A stretch of DNA of 32,368 nt from Acetobacteraceae bacterium (GCA_030041255.1 JASHOF010000082.1:1-32368); one strand, 5' to 3'. Shown: positions 6,736 through 15,088, numbered from the stretch's first letter. Made by a program: numbers and translations. Notes: generated from the sequence alone by a model not told the origin.

Positions 6736-6905
6736 CAGCTTGAGCGACATCCGCTCGCTCGACATTGCTGAGGGGTCCGCAGCCGGGTTAGGCTCTGCGG
6801 TTGGACAACGGGAAGACGTGCTCGCGTGCCACGCATGCGTCACGATCCACCTCATGCCGGATTCGCGTGCTTTCCCCTGCGGCCCGGCTCGGGAGAATCG
6901 CCGAA

Positions 6906-7709
6906 ATGGCCGGAGTGCACGTCAGAAACGTTTCGAAGAGCTTTGCCCACGGCGGCAGCATCGTGGAAATCCTGCGTAACGTCAGCATTCCCGTGGGCGA
7001 GGGAGAATTCGTTTCGCTGGTCGGTCGCTCTGGGTGCGGCAAGACGACACTGCTCCGGATTATCGGCGGATTTGTGCATGCCGATGCCGGAAGCGTGCTC
7101 GTGGACGAAGCTCCGGTGCGTGGTCCTGGCTCCGACCGTGGCATGCTCTTCCAGCAGCCGATGCTCTTTCCCTGGCTTACGGTGCTGGACAACACCCTGT
7201 TCGGTCCCCGTGCGGAAGGATCCTGTACGCCAGGAACGCGGGCGCGCGCACTCGAGCTCCTCGGAATCGTCGGCCTTGCCGGGTTCGAGTTCCACTATCC
7301 GAAACAGCTCTCCGGCGGAATGATGCATCGCGCCGCATTCGCCCGGGCCATGATGGTCGATCCGGAAATCCTGCTGATGGACGAGCCGTTCGGCGCGCTC
7401 GATGCGCTGACCCGGACCGGCATGCAGCAGTTCCTGCTCGACCTTTGGGAGCGCCGGCGCTTCACCGTCGTTCTGGTCACGCACGATGTCGAAGAGGCGG
7501 TCCTGCTCAGCGACCGCGTGGCCGTCATGGCATCCCAGCCTGGCGAGCTGGTCGAGACGATTCCGATCCCTCTGCCCAGGCCGCGCACATACGAAGTCTC
7601 CGAAAGCGCAGACTTCGTCGATCTCAAGCGTCGTGTCCGCCGGGCCGTCGAGCACGCACGGGGCGGTACGGCGATGGTCGGCGCCGGACGCGCTGCAGCT
7701 CTGTACTGA
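6906..7709 (+). CDS. ABC transporter ATP-binding protein, taurine/sulfonate/nitrate type
   Basis: The product is 267 residues from ATG at 6906, with GGGAG upstream; earlier in-frame ATGs lack family sequence. Walker A is GRSGCGKTT (40-48), the Q-loop is LFQQPMLFPWLTV (81-93), the signature is LSGGMMHRAAFARA (135-148), Walker B is ILLMDEPFGALD (155-166) and the switch histidine is in VTHDVEEA. The PFGALDALTR and EEAVLLSDRV segments are typical of the TauB/SsuB/NrtD group. The signature carries MMHR where most relatives have MRQR. It energises import by the permease that starts 12 nt downstream and the periplasmic binding protein after that. Substrate class by family: sulfonate, taurine, nitrate or similar small anions or amines. 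The exact ligand is unknown. Confidence 0.85.
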   Translation: MAGVHVRNVSKSFAHGGSIVEILRNVSIPVGEGEFVSLVGRSGCGKTTLLRIIGGFVHADAGSVLVDEAPVRGPGSDRGMLFQQPMLFPWLTVLDNTLFGPRAEGSCTPGTRARALELLGIVGLAGFEFHYPKQLSGGMMHRAAFARAMMVDPEILLMDEPFGALDALTRTGMQQFLLDLWERRRFTVVLVTHDVEEAVLLSDRVAVMASQPGELVETIPIPLPRPRTYEVSESADFVDLKRRVRRAVEHARGGTAMVGAGRAAALY

Positions 7710-7720
7710 TCGCCCCCGGC

Positions 7721-8638
7721 ATGGAAACCCAGCAGAAGAAGTTCGCGATGACCGGACCAGAAGGAACCCCCGGCGAAGGATCCCCTGCCGCCCCGTCCGG
7801 CGCCTCCTCTCCTCCATCGCGCCGCGCTGTGCGACCCGCAACCCGGCACTCGGCTCTCCGGGACGGGCTCTTCGCCCTCGACTGGTCGCGGATCGGCATG
7901 GGCCTCGTCGGCGTCCTTTGCATCATCGTCGGCTGGTGGCTCGCAGCCCTCGTCATCTCCGACAACGTGATCCTCCCGTCCCCCGTCGCGACCGCACGAA
8001 CGCTCTTGCACTACCTCACGCGGCCTTATCCTGCCCGCGGCGAAACCCTGCTCGGGGACACCGCCATGAGCCTCGCCCGCATCCTCGCCGGTTTTGCCTG
8101 GGGGGCGCTGGTCGGCGTTGTCCTCGGCGCGCTGATGTCGGCTTTGCGACCGCTCCGCCTGATCGTCGACCCGCTGATCGAACTCGGGCGGCCGCTGCCG
8201 CCTCTCGCCTTCATCCCGCTCCTGATCGTCTGGTTCGGCATCGGCGAACTGCCGAAGGTCGTGCTGATCGGACTCGGCGTGATCCCGATCATGGTCGTCT
8301 CCGTCGTCGCGGCGCTCGACGCGGTACCGGAGGAATACATCGAAGCAGCGCGCTCGCTTGGCGCGTCACCCCGCTACGCATTGTTGCACGTGCGGGTGCG
8401 CGCCGCCTTGCCGGGGGTCATCACCGGGCTCCGGCTGGCTATGGGGATTTCATGGACCAGCATCGTCGCGGTGGAGATGATCGCAGCGACGAACGGACTG
8501 GGCTACGTCATCCTCGAGGCATCCAACTACCTTGTCACGACCCTTATCTTCTCGGGCATCGTGCTCATCGCCGCGGTCGCCCTCATTCTCGACGGGCTGC
8601 TCAGGCTGGTGCGCAGGCTTGCGGCCCCGATGGGCTGA
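7721..8638 (+). CDS. ABC transporter permease, TauC/SsuC type
   Basis: The product is 305 residues if ATG 7721 is used, 296 if ATG 7748. The latter has AGAAGAAG just upstream and is a real alternative. After a proline/serine-rich cytoplasmic N-terminus (about 40 residues) come six predicted membrane segments, starting with GLVGVLCIIVGWWLAALVI. The permease signature EEYIEAARSLGASPRYALLHV is the coupling-helix loop that docks on the ATPase, and GLRLAMGISWTSIVAVEMIAA is characteristic of the nitrate/sulfonate/taurine permease family. The gene sits 11 nt after the ATPase gene and 65 nt before the binding-protein gene, so the three form one operon. It moves the ligand across the inner membrane. 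Confidence 0.85.
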   Translation: METQQKKFAMTGPEGTPGEGSPAAPSGASSPPSRRAVRPATRHSALRDGLFALDWSRIGMGLVGVLCIIVGWWLAALVISDNVILPSPVATARTLLHYLTRPYPARGETLLGDTAMSLARILAGFAWGALVGVVLGALMSALRPLRLIVDPLIELGRPLPPLAFIPLLIVWFGIGELPKVVLIGLGVIPIMVVSVVAALDAVPEEYIEAARSLGASPRYALLHVRVRAALPGVITGLRLAMGISWTSIVAVEMIAATNGLGYVILEASNYLVTTLIFSGIVLIAAVALILDGLLRLVRRLAAPMG

Positions 8639-8703
8639 TGCGAATATCGCGGAAACGGAACGCCCACGGTCGGGCGTGAGGACCGCGGAGGGAGCAGCGT
8701 GCC

Positions 8704-9783
8704 ATGCCATTGAAAACAACCCGCAATGGCCTGACCGGGCGGTTCCGCAATGCGTGGGCGCTTGCCGCGCTGATCGCCGGCGCCTGCGGATTGTCCTGCC
8801 TGGGTGCCGCCTCCATCTCAGCCGCCGCGCAACCCGCGGTCACCTGGGGATATTTCCAGGGCATGGTCTCGAGCCCGGGCGCACTCATCGGAACGCAGGA
8901 CTCCCTGAAAAAAATGATACCGGCGGACATCAGGTTCGTGCCCATCAACAGCGGCGTCGCAGCGCTCGCCGCGATGCGCGCCGGCTCCTTCGATGTCGTC
9001 GAAGGAGTGGGCAACCCGCCGGTGGTGGGTGCGCTGGCCGCACGCACCCCGCTCGTTGTCGTGTTCGCCGAGAGTTATGACGGCGCCGGCCTCTACGTGA
9101 ACGCACGTGCGATCCACAAGACCGAAGACCTCGCAGGCCAGAGCATCGGCGATCTCGTCGGCTCGTCCGAGGACTACGAGCTCAAGGGATATCTCCGGAA
9201 GCAAGGATTGATCGACAAGGTGCATGTGGTGCCGTTCGCCTCTGACGCAGCGGCATCGGCAGCGTTCCTCGCCGGCAGGCTGAACGCCGTCTATGTCGAT
9301 TTCGGCGCCGGCGTGCCGCTGATGGCGCGGCCCAATACCAGGATGTGGACGACGGCAGCGGCAATCGCCGAACTCGGCTACCCCTCCCTCAACGTCCTCG
9401 TCATCTCGCGCAAGCTGGCAACCAGGCAAAAGGCGCTGACCCAGAGCATCGTCTGCGCCGTCGCGGCGGCGAGCGATGCAATGGTGGGGCCCGACCGGGC
9501 GCATTATTTCGCGGCTGCCGCACCCTTGCTCGGTGAACCCCCGGACATGGCGGTCAAAGGCTCGGAGTTGTGGCCCGAGCTGACACTCAAGCAGCAGACC
9601 GAATGGCTTGGAGCCCCGGGTGCAAATATAGCAGAAACCAAGGTCGTCCGGGAAGCCTATCTCAAGAGTGCTGACTTCCTGCTCAAAAGCGGCACCGTGA
9701 TGACGGTTCCGTCCACCGGTGAGATTGCCGCCGCCGTCGATCCGAGCTTCGTCGACGCGGCGCTGAAGGGGGCGTGCAAATAG
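8704..9783 (+). CDS. ABC transporter substrate-binding protein, TauA/SsuA type
   Basis: The product is 359 residues from ATG at 8704, with GGAGGGAG about 11 nt upstream. The N-terminus has a basic stretch and a hydrophobic core (ALAALIAGACGLSCLGAA) with likely cleavage near SAAAQ, so it is periplasmic. NSGVAALAAMRAGSFDVV, then GNPPVVGALAARTPLVVVF, and the EDLAGQSIG hinge segment match the two-lobed binding proteins of the taurine/sulfonate/nitrate family. A LSCLG motif could be read as a lipobox, but the cysteine is not followed by the usual residue pattern and a soluble protein seems likelier. It captures the ligand for the permease and ATPase upstream. Binding-pocket residues do not reveal the ligand. 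Confidence 0.82.
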   Translation: MPLKTTRNGLTGRFRNAWALAALIAGACGLSCLGAASISAAAQPAVTWGYFQGMVSSPGALIGTQDSLKKMIPADIRFVPINSGVAALAAMRAGSFDVVEGVGNPPVVGALAARTPLVVVFAESYDGAGLYVNARAIHKTEDLAGQSIGDLVGSSEDYELKGYLRKQGLIDKVHVVPFASDAAASAAFLAGRLNAVYVDFGAGVPLMARPNTRMWTTAAAIAELGYPSLNVLVISRKLATRQKALTQSIVCAVAAASDAMVGPDRAHYFAAAAPLLGEPPDMAVKGSELWPELTLKQQTEWLGAPGANIAETKVVREAYLKSADFLLKSGTVMTVPSTGEIAAAVDPSFVDAALKGACK

Positions 9784-9796
9784 CGTCCGCAATGCG

Positions 9797-9836
9797 AGAG
9801 CAATTTCCGTTCGCCACGGCTCACGGTAACTGCTCT
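9797..9836. repeat. Imperfect 14-bp inverted repeat in the intergenic spacer
   Basis: Arms agagcaatttccgt (9797-9810) and acggtaactgctct (9823-9836) pair at 12 of 14 positions around a 12-nt loop. The sequence resembles dispersed intergenic hairpin repeats I recall from alphaproteobacterial genomes. It lies 14 nt after the stop of the binding-protein gene, so it may stabilise or end that transcript. There is no adjacent T tract. Confidence 0.5.
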
Positions 9837-9864
9837 AGCCCTTTGTTTTGGCGAGCATCTTCAT

Positions 9865-9890
9865 GCGATCAGCCGATTCCGTCTGATCGC
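9865..9890. repeat. Perfect 8-bp inverted repeat upstream of the PLP enzyme gene
   Basis: GCGATCAG (9865-9872) and CTGATCGC (9883-9890) are exact reverse complements with a 10-nt loop. The dyad lies 22 nt before the GTG start at 9913. With the neighbouring repeat (9797-9836), it fills most of the spacer and may be one composite dispersed element bounded by AGAGCA-like and TGCTCT motifs. Confidence 0.5.
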
Positions 9891-9912
9891 GATCTGCTCT
9901 AGGCAATCGCCG

Positions 9913-11160
9913 GTGAGGGCGCGAACCACCTTCCCGGCGCATAGCCTGCCGCACGGGGAAATCGTTTCCGCCCTTGAACGGATGCGCCGTGCTGACGCCG
10001 ACTGGCGCGGCGGCCGTGTGCCTCTCTATGTGTTCGGCTCACTGCCCGAAATCGAGGCAATCGGTCGCGAGGCCTACCTTGCCTTCTTTTCCGAGAACGC
10101 CCTCGGCTCACGTCGTGCGTTCAAAAGCCTCGCGCGCATGGAAGAGGAAGTCGCCGACATGGCGCTCGACCTGTTCCATGCACCTCCCGGTGCTACCGCC
10201 ACGATGACCTCCGGCGGCACCGAGAGCATCCTGCTCGCAGTCAAAGCCGGTCGCGATTTCGCCCGCACACGATCGGAACAGCCCCTCACGCGCGGCAACC
10301 TCGTGCTGCCCGAGACGGCGCATCCCGCGTTCGACAAGGCCGCCTTGTTGATGGATCTCGAAGTGCGCCGGGTTGCCGTGGCGAGCGATCTTCGCGCCGA
10401 TGTCGGCGCGATGGCCGCCGCCATCGACCACGAGACCATTCTCCTCGGCGGCTCCGTTCCATGCTTCCCCTATGGATGCATCGACCCGATTGCCGGGCTC
10501 TCCGAGCTGGCACTCTCGCGCCGCGTCTGGCTGCACGTCGATGCCTGCGTCGGGGGCTATCTCGCACCCTTCGCACGCGATCTCGGCCGTCCGATCCCTG
10601 AATTCGATTTCGCTCTGCCGGGCGTCACCTCGCTCTCGGCCGACCTGCACAAGTTCGGCTTCTGCCCGAAACCTGCTTCGACGATCTTCTTCCGGGACAC
10701 CAGGCGCGCCGATGCCGCCCGCTTCGATCTCGATGTCTGGCCGGGAGGTCGTTTTAGAACCGACACATTCGTCGGCACGCGTCCGGGCGGTGCCGTGGCC
10801 GCTGCCTGGGCGGTGCTCAACTTTCTCGGCCGCGACGGTTATCGCGACCTCGCTCGCCGGCTCCTCGTGATGCGCGATGCCTACATTGCGGGAATCGAAG
10901 CCATTCCCGGGATGCGCGTCCTCGGCCGCCCGGAACTCACGATCCTGGCCTTCGGGTCGGGGGCCGTCGATATGGCGGCGGTCGCACGCGCGATGGAGGC
11001 GCGCGGATGGGTGCCCGGGCTGGTGCGAAAACCGCCCGGCCTGCACATGATGGCCTCGCTCCTGCACGAGCCGGTGCGGAACCGCTACCTCGAGGACCTC
11101 GCCGCGGCGGTCGCTGCCGCACCGCCGGCGAACGCACCGGAGGTGAGCGCCGTCTATTGA
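9913..11160 (+). CDS. PLP-dependent lyase/decarboxylase-like enzyme (sphingosine-phosphate lyase / group II decarboxylase superfamily)
   Basis: The product is 415 residues from a GTG start at 9913 with only a weak upstream AGG; no better start is visible. TSGGTES (99-105) binds the PLP phosphate, HVDACVGG places Asp210 at the pyridine nitrogen, and SADLHKFGF supplies Lys247 for the Schiff base. TFVGTRPGGAVAAAWAV is typical of the sphingosine-1-phosphate lyase-like branch. Bacterial members cleave or decarboxylate small amino compounds in the cytoplasm. There is no N-terminal membrane anchor. It lies 129 nt downstream of the ABC importer on the same strand, suggesting it acts on the imported compound. 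The substrate is not deducible. It is convergent with the kdp operon. Confidence 0.75.
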   Translation: MRARTTFPAHSLPHGEIVSALERMRRADADWRGGRVPLYVFGSLPEIEAIGREAYLAFFSENALGSRRAFKSLARMEEEVADMALDLFHAPPGATATMTSGGTESILLAVKAGRDFARTRSEQPLTRGNLVLPETAHPAFDKAALLMDLEVRRVAVASDLRADVGAMAAAIDHETILLGGSVPCFPYGCIDPIAGLSELALSRRVWLHVDACVGGYLAPFARDLGRPIPEFDFALPGVTSLSADLHKFGFCPKPASTIFFRDTRRADAARFDLDVWPGGRFRTDTFVGTRPGGAVAAAWAVLNFLGRDGYRDLARRLLVMRDAYIAGIEAIPGMRVLGRPELTILAFGSGAVDMAAVARAMEARGWVPGLVRKPPGLHMMASLLHEPVRNRYLEDLAAAVAAAPPANAPEVSAVY

Positions 11161-11161
11161 G

Positions 11162-11186
11162 GCCACGCACACCGGAAACGCGTGGC
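11162..11186. terminator. Hairpin in the convergent gap, possible bidirectional terminator
   Basis: GCCACGC (11162-11168) and GCGTGGC (11180-11186) pair perfectly around an 11-nt loop. It occupies nearly all of the 28-bp gap between the PLP enzyme gene (plus) and the last gene of the kdp operon (minus). The position suggests it ends both transcripts, but no T-run follows on either strand, so it is not a textbook intrinsic terminator. Confidence 0.5.
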
Positions 11187-11188
11187 GA

Positions 11189-11656
11189 TCACGCTGCTTC
11201 TTTGCCGCCCCCGCCAACGAGATCCGCAAACAGCCGCGCTGCCGTCGTCCGAGAGCAAAGCCGCCGCACCATTTCCGGATCTCTCATCCGCCGCGAGATC
11301 GCCGCCAGTGCGGCCAGGTGCTCGCCTGCCGAGACAGCGCTTGGGCTCAGCAGCAGGAAGACGAGCGACACCGGCAAATCGTCCACCGAATCGAAAGGGA
11401 CCGGCCGCGCCAGGCGCACGAACATCCCGAAGAACCGGTCCAACCCCTCGAGCCGCGCATGCGGCAAGGCGAATCCGGAGCCCAGTCCCGTCGAACCAAG
11501 CTTCTCACGATTCCCGAGCGCTTGGGTGATCGCGGCACCTGGGATGCCGAGCAGGGTACCGGCACGCCGCCCCAGTTCCACCAGCAGCGCTTTTTTGTCC
11601 GCAACGGCAAGGTCCATGACCACCCTCTCCGGTGCAAGAAACGTGTTCAGCTCCAT
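11189..11656 (-). CDS. PTS IIA(Ntr)-like protein (PtsN family) at the end of the kdp operon
   Basis: The product is 155 residues from ATG at 11656, 25 nt after the kdpE stop; a TTG farther upstream would overlap kdpE and is less likely. The fold motifs are those of PTS EIIA of the fructose/nitrogen type: ELNTFLAPERVVMDL at the start, ALGNREKLGSTGLGSGFALPHARL with phospho-accepting His66, and LVFLLLSP in the middle. Such proteins receive phosphate from EI-Ntr/NPr and act as regulators, not transporters. In E. coli PtsN is known to bind KdpD and stimulate kdp expression. Co-transcription with kdpDE makes a dedicated regulatory input to KdpD the simplest inference. This copy may be additional to a housekeeping ptsN elsewhere. 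Confidence 0.82.
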   Translation of the reverse strand: MELNTFLAPERVVMDLAVADKKALLVELGRRAGTLLGIPGAAITQALGNREKLGSTGLGSGFALPHARLEGLDRFFGMFVRLARPVPFDSVDDLPVSLVFLLLSPSAVSAGEHLAALAAISRRMRDPEMVRRLCSRTTAARLFADLVGGGGKEAA

Positions 11657-11681
11657 GCTTGTCGACCCATCCCGGCTCTCT

Positions 11682-12401
11682 CTACCCCCCAACCTCGGAT
11701 TCCTCCGCCGCCCGCAACCGGTATCCGACCCCGGTCTCGGTCAGAATGAGCCGCGGCCGTTCCGGCTCCTTTTCGATCTTCTGCCTGAGCGCGCGGACGT
11801 AAATCCTGAGGTACTGGACGTCGGTCTCCCCGCCCCAGACCTCGCGCAGCAGGAAACGGTGGGTCAGTACCTTCCCGGCATGCGCAACGAGGAGGCGCAG
11901 CAAATCCCATTCACGAGGCGTGAGCTTGATCTCTTCCCCGCGCACCGTGACGGTCCGCCGCACCAGATCGACCGCAAGCTCGCCGCTCCGGAAAACCGGC
12001 AATTCGCCCTGTTGCGCCAGCCGGTGCCGCGCCGCGGCGCGGATGCGCGCGAGCAACTCCTCCATGCCGAACGGCTTTGCAACATAATCATCCGCCCCGC
12101 CATCGAGCGCTGCAACCTTGGACTTCTCATCGCCCCGACTCGAAAGCACGATGATCGGCACCCCGGCATCCGCAGCCCGCATTTCGGGAATGAGTTCGAG
12201 CCCGTCGCGGTCCGGCAGGCCGAGATCCAGCACGACCACATCTGCAGCCTTCCGCCTGACCTCCGACAGTGCTTCGTCAGCCGTTCTTGCCTCGATCACG
12301 CCGTAGCCCTGGCTCCCCAATCCCGCTCGCAGGAAGCGCAGGATGGCCGGTTCGTCGTCGACGACCAGCACCCGCATCGCGTTCGCGCGTTCAGGGTTCA
12401 T
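11682..12401 (-). CDS. kdpE: KdpE, response regulator of the potassium-transport operon
   Basis: The product is 239 residues. The start is ATG at 12401, which overlaps the kdpD stop as ATGA, so the pair is translationally coupled. VLVVDDEPAILRFL is the acidic pocket, Asp59 in VVVLDLGLPDRDG is the phosphorylation site, and the conserved lysine is in VAKPFGMEELLARI. The C-terminal OmpR/PhoB-type winged helix contains LTPREWDLLRLLVAHAGKVL, and VQYLRIYVRALRQKIE is the recognition helix. Phosphorylated by KdpD, it activates the kdp promoter at low K+ or high osmolarity. It is the next-to-last gene of the operon here, followed by the PtsN-like gene. Confidence 0.93.
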   Translation of the reverse strand: MNPERANAMRVLVVDDEPAILRFLRAGLGSQGYGVIEARTADEALSEVRRKAADVVVLDLGLPDRDGLELIPEMRAADAGVPIIVLSSRGDEKSKVAALDGGADDYVAKPFGMEELLARIRAAARHRLAQQGELPVFRSGELAVDLVRRTVTVRGEEIKLTPREWDLLRLLVAHAGKVLTHRFLLREVWGGETDVQYLRIYVRALRQKIEKEPERPRLILTETGVGYRLRAAEESEVGG

Positions 12402-15088
12402 GCCGCCGCCACCGCGCCCGCATTCCCGCCCGCCCCCGCAAACGTCACCGTGAACACCGCCCCCGAGCGGTCTGTCCGGTTTGCCGCCCGGATCGTTCCA
12501 CCCATCGCCTCGACGAAGCCGCGACAAATCGCAAGCCCAAGCCCGGTGCCAGCCGGCCGTCGGTCCGCCCGCCGGACGCGATAGAATTTCTCGAAAATCC
12601 GCTCGAGATCGCCGGCAGGAATGCCCGGCCCCTCATCGCGCACGCAAATCTGCACCGCCCCGCCCTTGCGTCCCGCGGCAACCTCGATCTTCGATCCCGC
12701 CGGTGCATACTTCGCGGCATTGTCCAGGAGGTTCAGCAGCACCTGCTCGAGCAGCACCCCATCCAGTTGCAAGAGCGGCAGGTCAGGCGCGATCACCACC
12801 TCCACCGTGTGCCGCGCCAGCATCCGCTCCACCCGCGCAAGCGCGGTTGCGATCGCGTCCGCGATATCGGTCGGCACCCGGTTCGCCTCGAATGACCCGG
12901 CTTCCAGTCGCGTCATGTCGAGCAGATTATCGATGAAGCGGTTGAGCCGCTCCGCCTCGTCGCGGATCAGGCCAAGCAGCTCCGCTTCGGTGCGCGGCTC
13001 GAGCCTCGTCCCCTCCGCCATCAGGCTCGTTGCCGAGCCGAGAATGCTCGCCAGCGGCGTCCTGAGGTCATGCGAGATCGAGGTGAGCAGGGCGGTGCGC
13101 AGCCGCTCGCTCTCGGCCGCAAGCCGCGCCCGGTCGAGATCCGAGGCCAGCATGATCCGTTCGATCGCCAGCGCCGCCTGGCCGAGCAGCGCATCGAGCA
13201 GCCGTCGCTCGTCGGGGCCGAGAAGCACACCCGGCGCGTCGCGATCGAGACCGAGCACCCCGAGCACGCCCCGCCCGGTCTCGATCGGAACGAACAGCCG
13301 CCGCGCCCCCGGCAGCGTGTCGGCCCCGCGTCCCGCCTCGCGATTGTGCTTCCAGCTCCAGCTCGCCGCCGCAACGTCGGCATCGTCCAGCCGGTCCTCC
13401 GGCGGATAACCCGCCCGCACCATGAGCTTCTCACCCTCCGGAAGCAGCAGCACGACGCCCGCCTTCAGCATGCGTGCGATCTGGTGGCACGTCGCCCATA
13501 ACAAATCATCCAGTGTCACCGCGACGGCAAGCTTGCGGCTGAAGGAATAAAGCTCCTCGGTCGTGCGTGCGCGCCCGCGCGCCACTACCGCCTCAGCCCG
13601 CACCCTTGCCGCGAGCTGGCTTGCGATCAGCGCCACCACGGTGAAGAAGAACAGCGAGACGATGTTCGCCGGATCGGAGATCGTGAAAGTGTAGAGTGGG
13701 GGCAGGAAAAAGAAGTTGAATGCGAGCACGCTCGCAAGACAGGCAAGCAACGACGGCCAAAGTCCATAAGTCACCGCTGCCGCCAGCACGGCGGTGAGGA
13801 ACACCTCGGCCACGTCGGCAATGCGGGCCACGTCATGCAGCAGCACCGAAATCCCGATCGCCGCTGCCACGAAGCCGAGACTCCCCGCCCAGGCTGCCGG
13901 CCGCACCGCTTCACCCGGCTCGAACCATTTCTCCGCCCGCGGCTTCTCCTCCTCCTTCGCCGCGATGACGTGCACGCTGATCTCGCCCGCATGGCGCAAC
14001 AGGTGGTCCGTCACCGAGCCCCAGATCGCCGCCGCCCAACGGAATCGCCGCGGCTTGGCGATGATGACGTGAGTGAAATTGTTGGCCCGCGCATACTCCA
14101 GGATCGTCTCGGCCACGTTCTGGCCGGGAATCGCGACCGCCTCCGCACCCAGTCGCTCTGCCAGCCCCAGCGCCTCCGTGATCCGCGTCCGTTCGCTCGA
14201 GCCCATGCGCAGGCTCCGCGCCGTTTCGACATGAAGAGCCGCCCACGGCGCCCGCAAGCGGTCGGCGGCCCGCCGCGCATGCCGCACGAGCACCGCACTG
14301 CCCGGCTCTCCGCTGACCGCGACCAGCACCCGCTCCCCGGCCGCCCACGGGCCGGCAATCGCGTGCCGGCGCATGTACTTCACCATTTGATCATCGACGC
14401 GCTCGGCCGTGCGCCTGAGCGCCAGCTCGCGAAGCGCCGTCAGGTTGCCGGGCGAAAAATAATGCCGGATCGCACGCTCGGCCTGGTGCGGCACATAGAC
14501 CTTGCCGTCCTTGAGCCGCTGAATCAGATCCTCGGGCGTCAGATCGACAAGCTCGATCTCGTCCGCCCGGTCGAGAACCGAATCCGGCACCGTCTCCCGC
14601 ACGCGAATGCGCGTGATGCTGGCAACCACGTCGTTCAGGCTCTCCACATGCTGGATGTTGAGCGTGGTGAGCACGTCGACGCCAGCCGCCAACAGTTCTT
14701 CGACATCGAGATAGCGCTTCGGATGCCGGCTGCCCGGCGTGTTGGCATGGGCAAGCTCATCCACCAGCACCAGGCGCGGCCGCCGCGCGAGAATCGCGTC
14801 GAGGTCCATTTCCTCGAGCGTCTTCCCCTTGTATTCCACGTTCCGCCGCGGAACGACCTCGAGCCCCTCGAGCAGCTTCTCCGTCTCGATGCGCCCGTGC
14901 GTCTCGACGATCCCGACCACGACATCGACCCCCTCGCGCCGCCGCGCCTGTGCCACGGTCAGCATCGAGAATGTCTTGCCGACTCCCGGCGCGGCCCCGA
15001 GAAACACTTTGAGCCGGCCCTGGCGCCGCCGCGCCTCTGCCTCCAGCAGGGCGTCCGCCGATGGCCGCCGCTCGCCCGAATCGCTCAT
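12398..15088 (-). CDS. kdpD: KdpD, potassium-responsive sensor histidine kinase
   Basis: The product is 896 residues, normal full length. N-terminal KdpD domain: GRLKVFLGAAPGVGKTFSML with a Walker A, and LVDELAHANTPGSRHPKRY as Walker B. A UspA-like domain follows (VLVAVSGEPGS, then HVIIAKPRR). Four closely spaced membrane helices come next (about residues 400-500), then a GAF domain, and a transmitter with His673 in SISHDLRTPLASIL, DNAAKYAP, DEGPGIP and GTGLGLAICRG. It is an inner-membrane kinase that senses K+ limitation and turgor through cytoplasmic cues and phosphorylates KdpE. It follows kdpC by 57 nt and overlaps kdpE. The active residues seem intact. Confidence 0.95.
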   Translation of the reverse strand: MSDSGERRPSADALLEAEARRRQGRLKVFLGAAPGVGKTFSMLTVAQARRREGVDVVVGIVETHGRIETEKLLEGLEVVPRRNVEYKGKTLEEMDLDAILARRPRLVLVDELAHANTPGSRHPKRYLDVEELLAAGVDVLTTLNIQHVESLNDVVASITRIRVRETVPDSVLDRADEIELVDLTPEDLIQRLKDGKVYVPHQAERAIRHYFSPGNLTALRELALRRTAERVDDQMVKYMRRHAIAGPWAAGERVLVAVSGEPGSAVLVRHARRAADRLRAPWAALHVETARSLRMGSSERTRITEALGLAERLGAEAVAIPGQNVAETILEYARANNFTHVIIAKPRRFRWAAAIWGSVTDHLLRHAGEISVHVIAAKEEEKPRAEKWFEPGEAVRPAAWAGSLGFVAAAIGISVLLHDVARIADVAEVFLTAVLAAAVTYGLWPSLLACLASVLAFNFFFLPPLYTFTISDPANIVSLFFFTVVALIASQLAARVRAEAVVARGRARTTEELYSFSRKLAVAVTLDDLLWATCHQIARMLKAGVVLLLPEGEKLMVRAGYPPEDRLDDADVAAASWSWKHNREAGRGADTLPGARRLFVPIETGRGVLGVLGLDRDAPGVLLGPDERRLLDALLGQAALAIERIMLASDLDRARLAAESERLRTALLTSISHDLRTPLASILGSATSLMAEGTRLEPRTEAELLGLIRDEAERLNRFIDNLLDMTRLEAGSFEANRVPTDIADAIATALARVERMLARHTVEVVIAPDLPLLQLDGVLLEQVLLNLLDNAAKYAPAGSKIEVAAGRKGGAVQICVRDEGPGIPAGDLERIFEKFYRVRRADRRPAGTGLGLAICRGFVEAMGGTIRAANRTDRSGAVFTVTFAGAGGNAGAVAAA

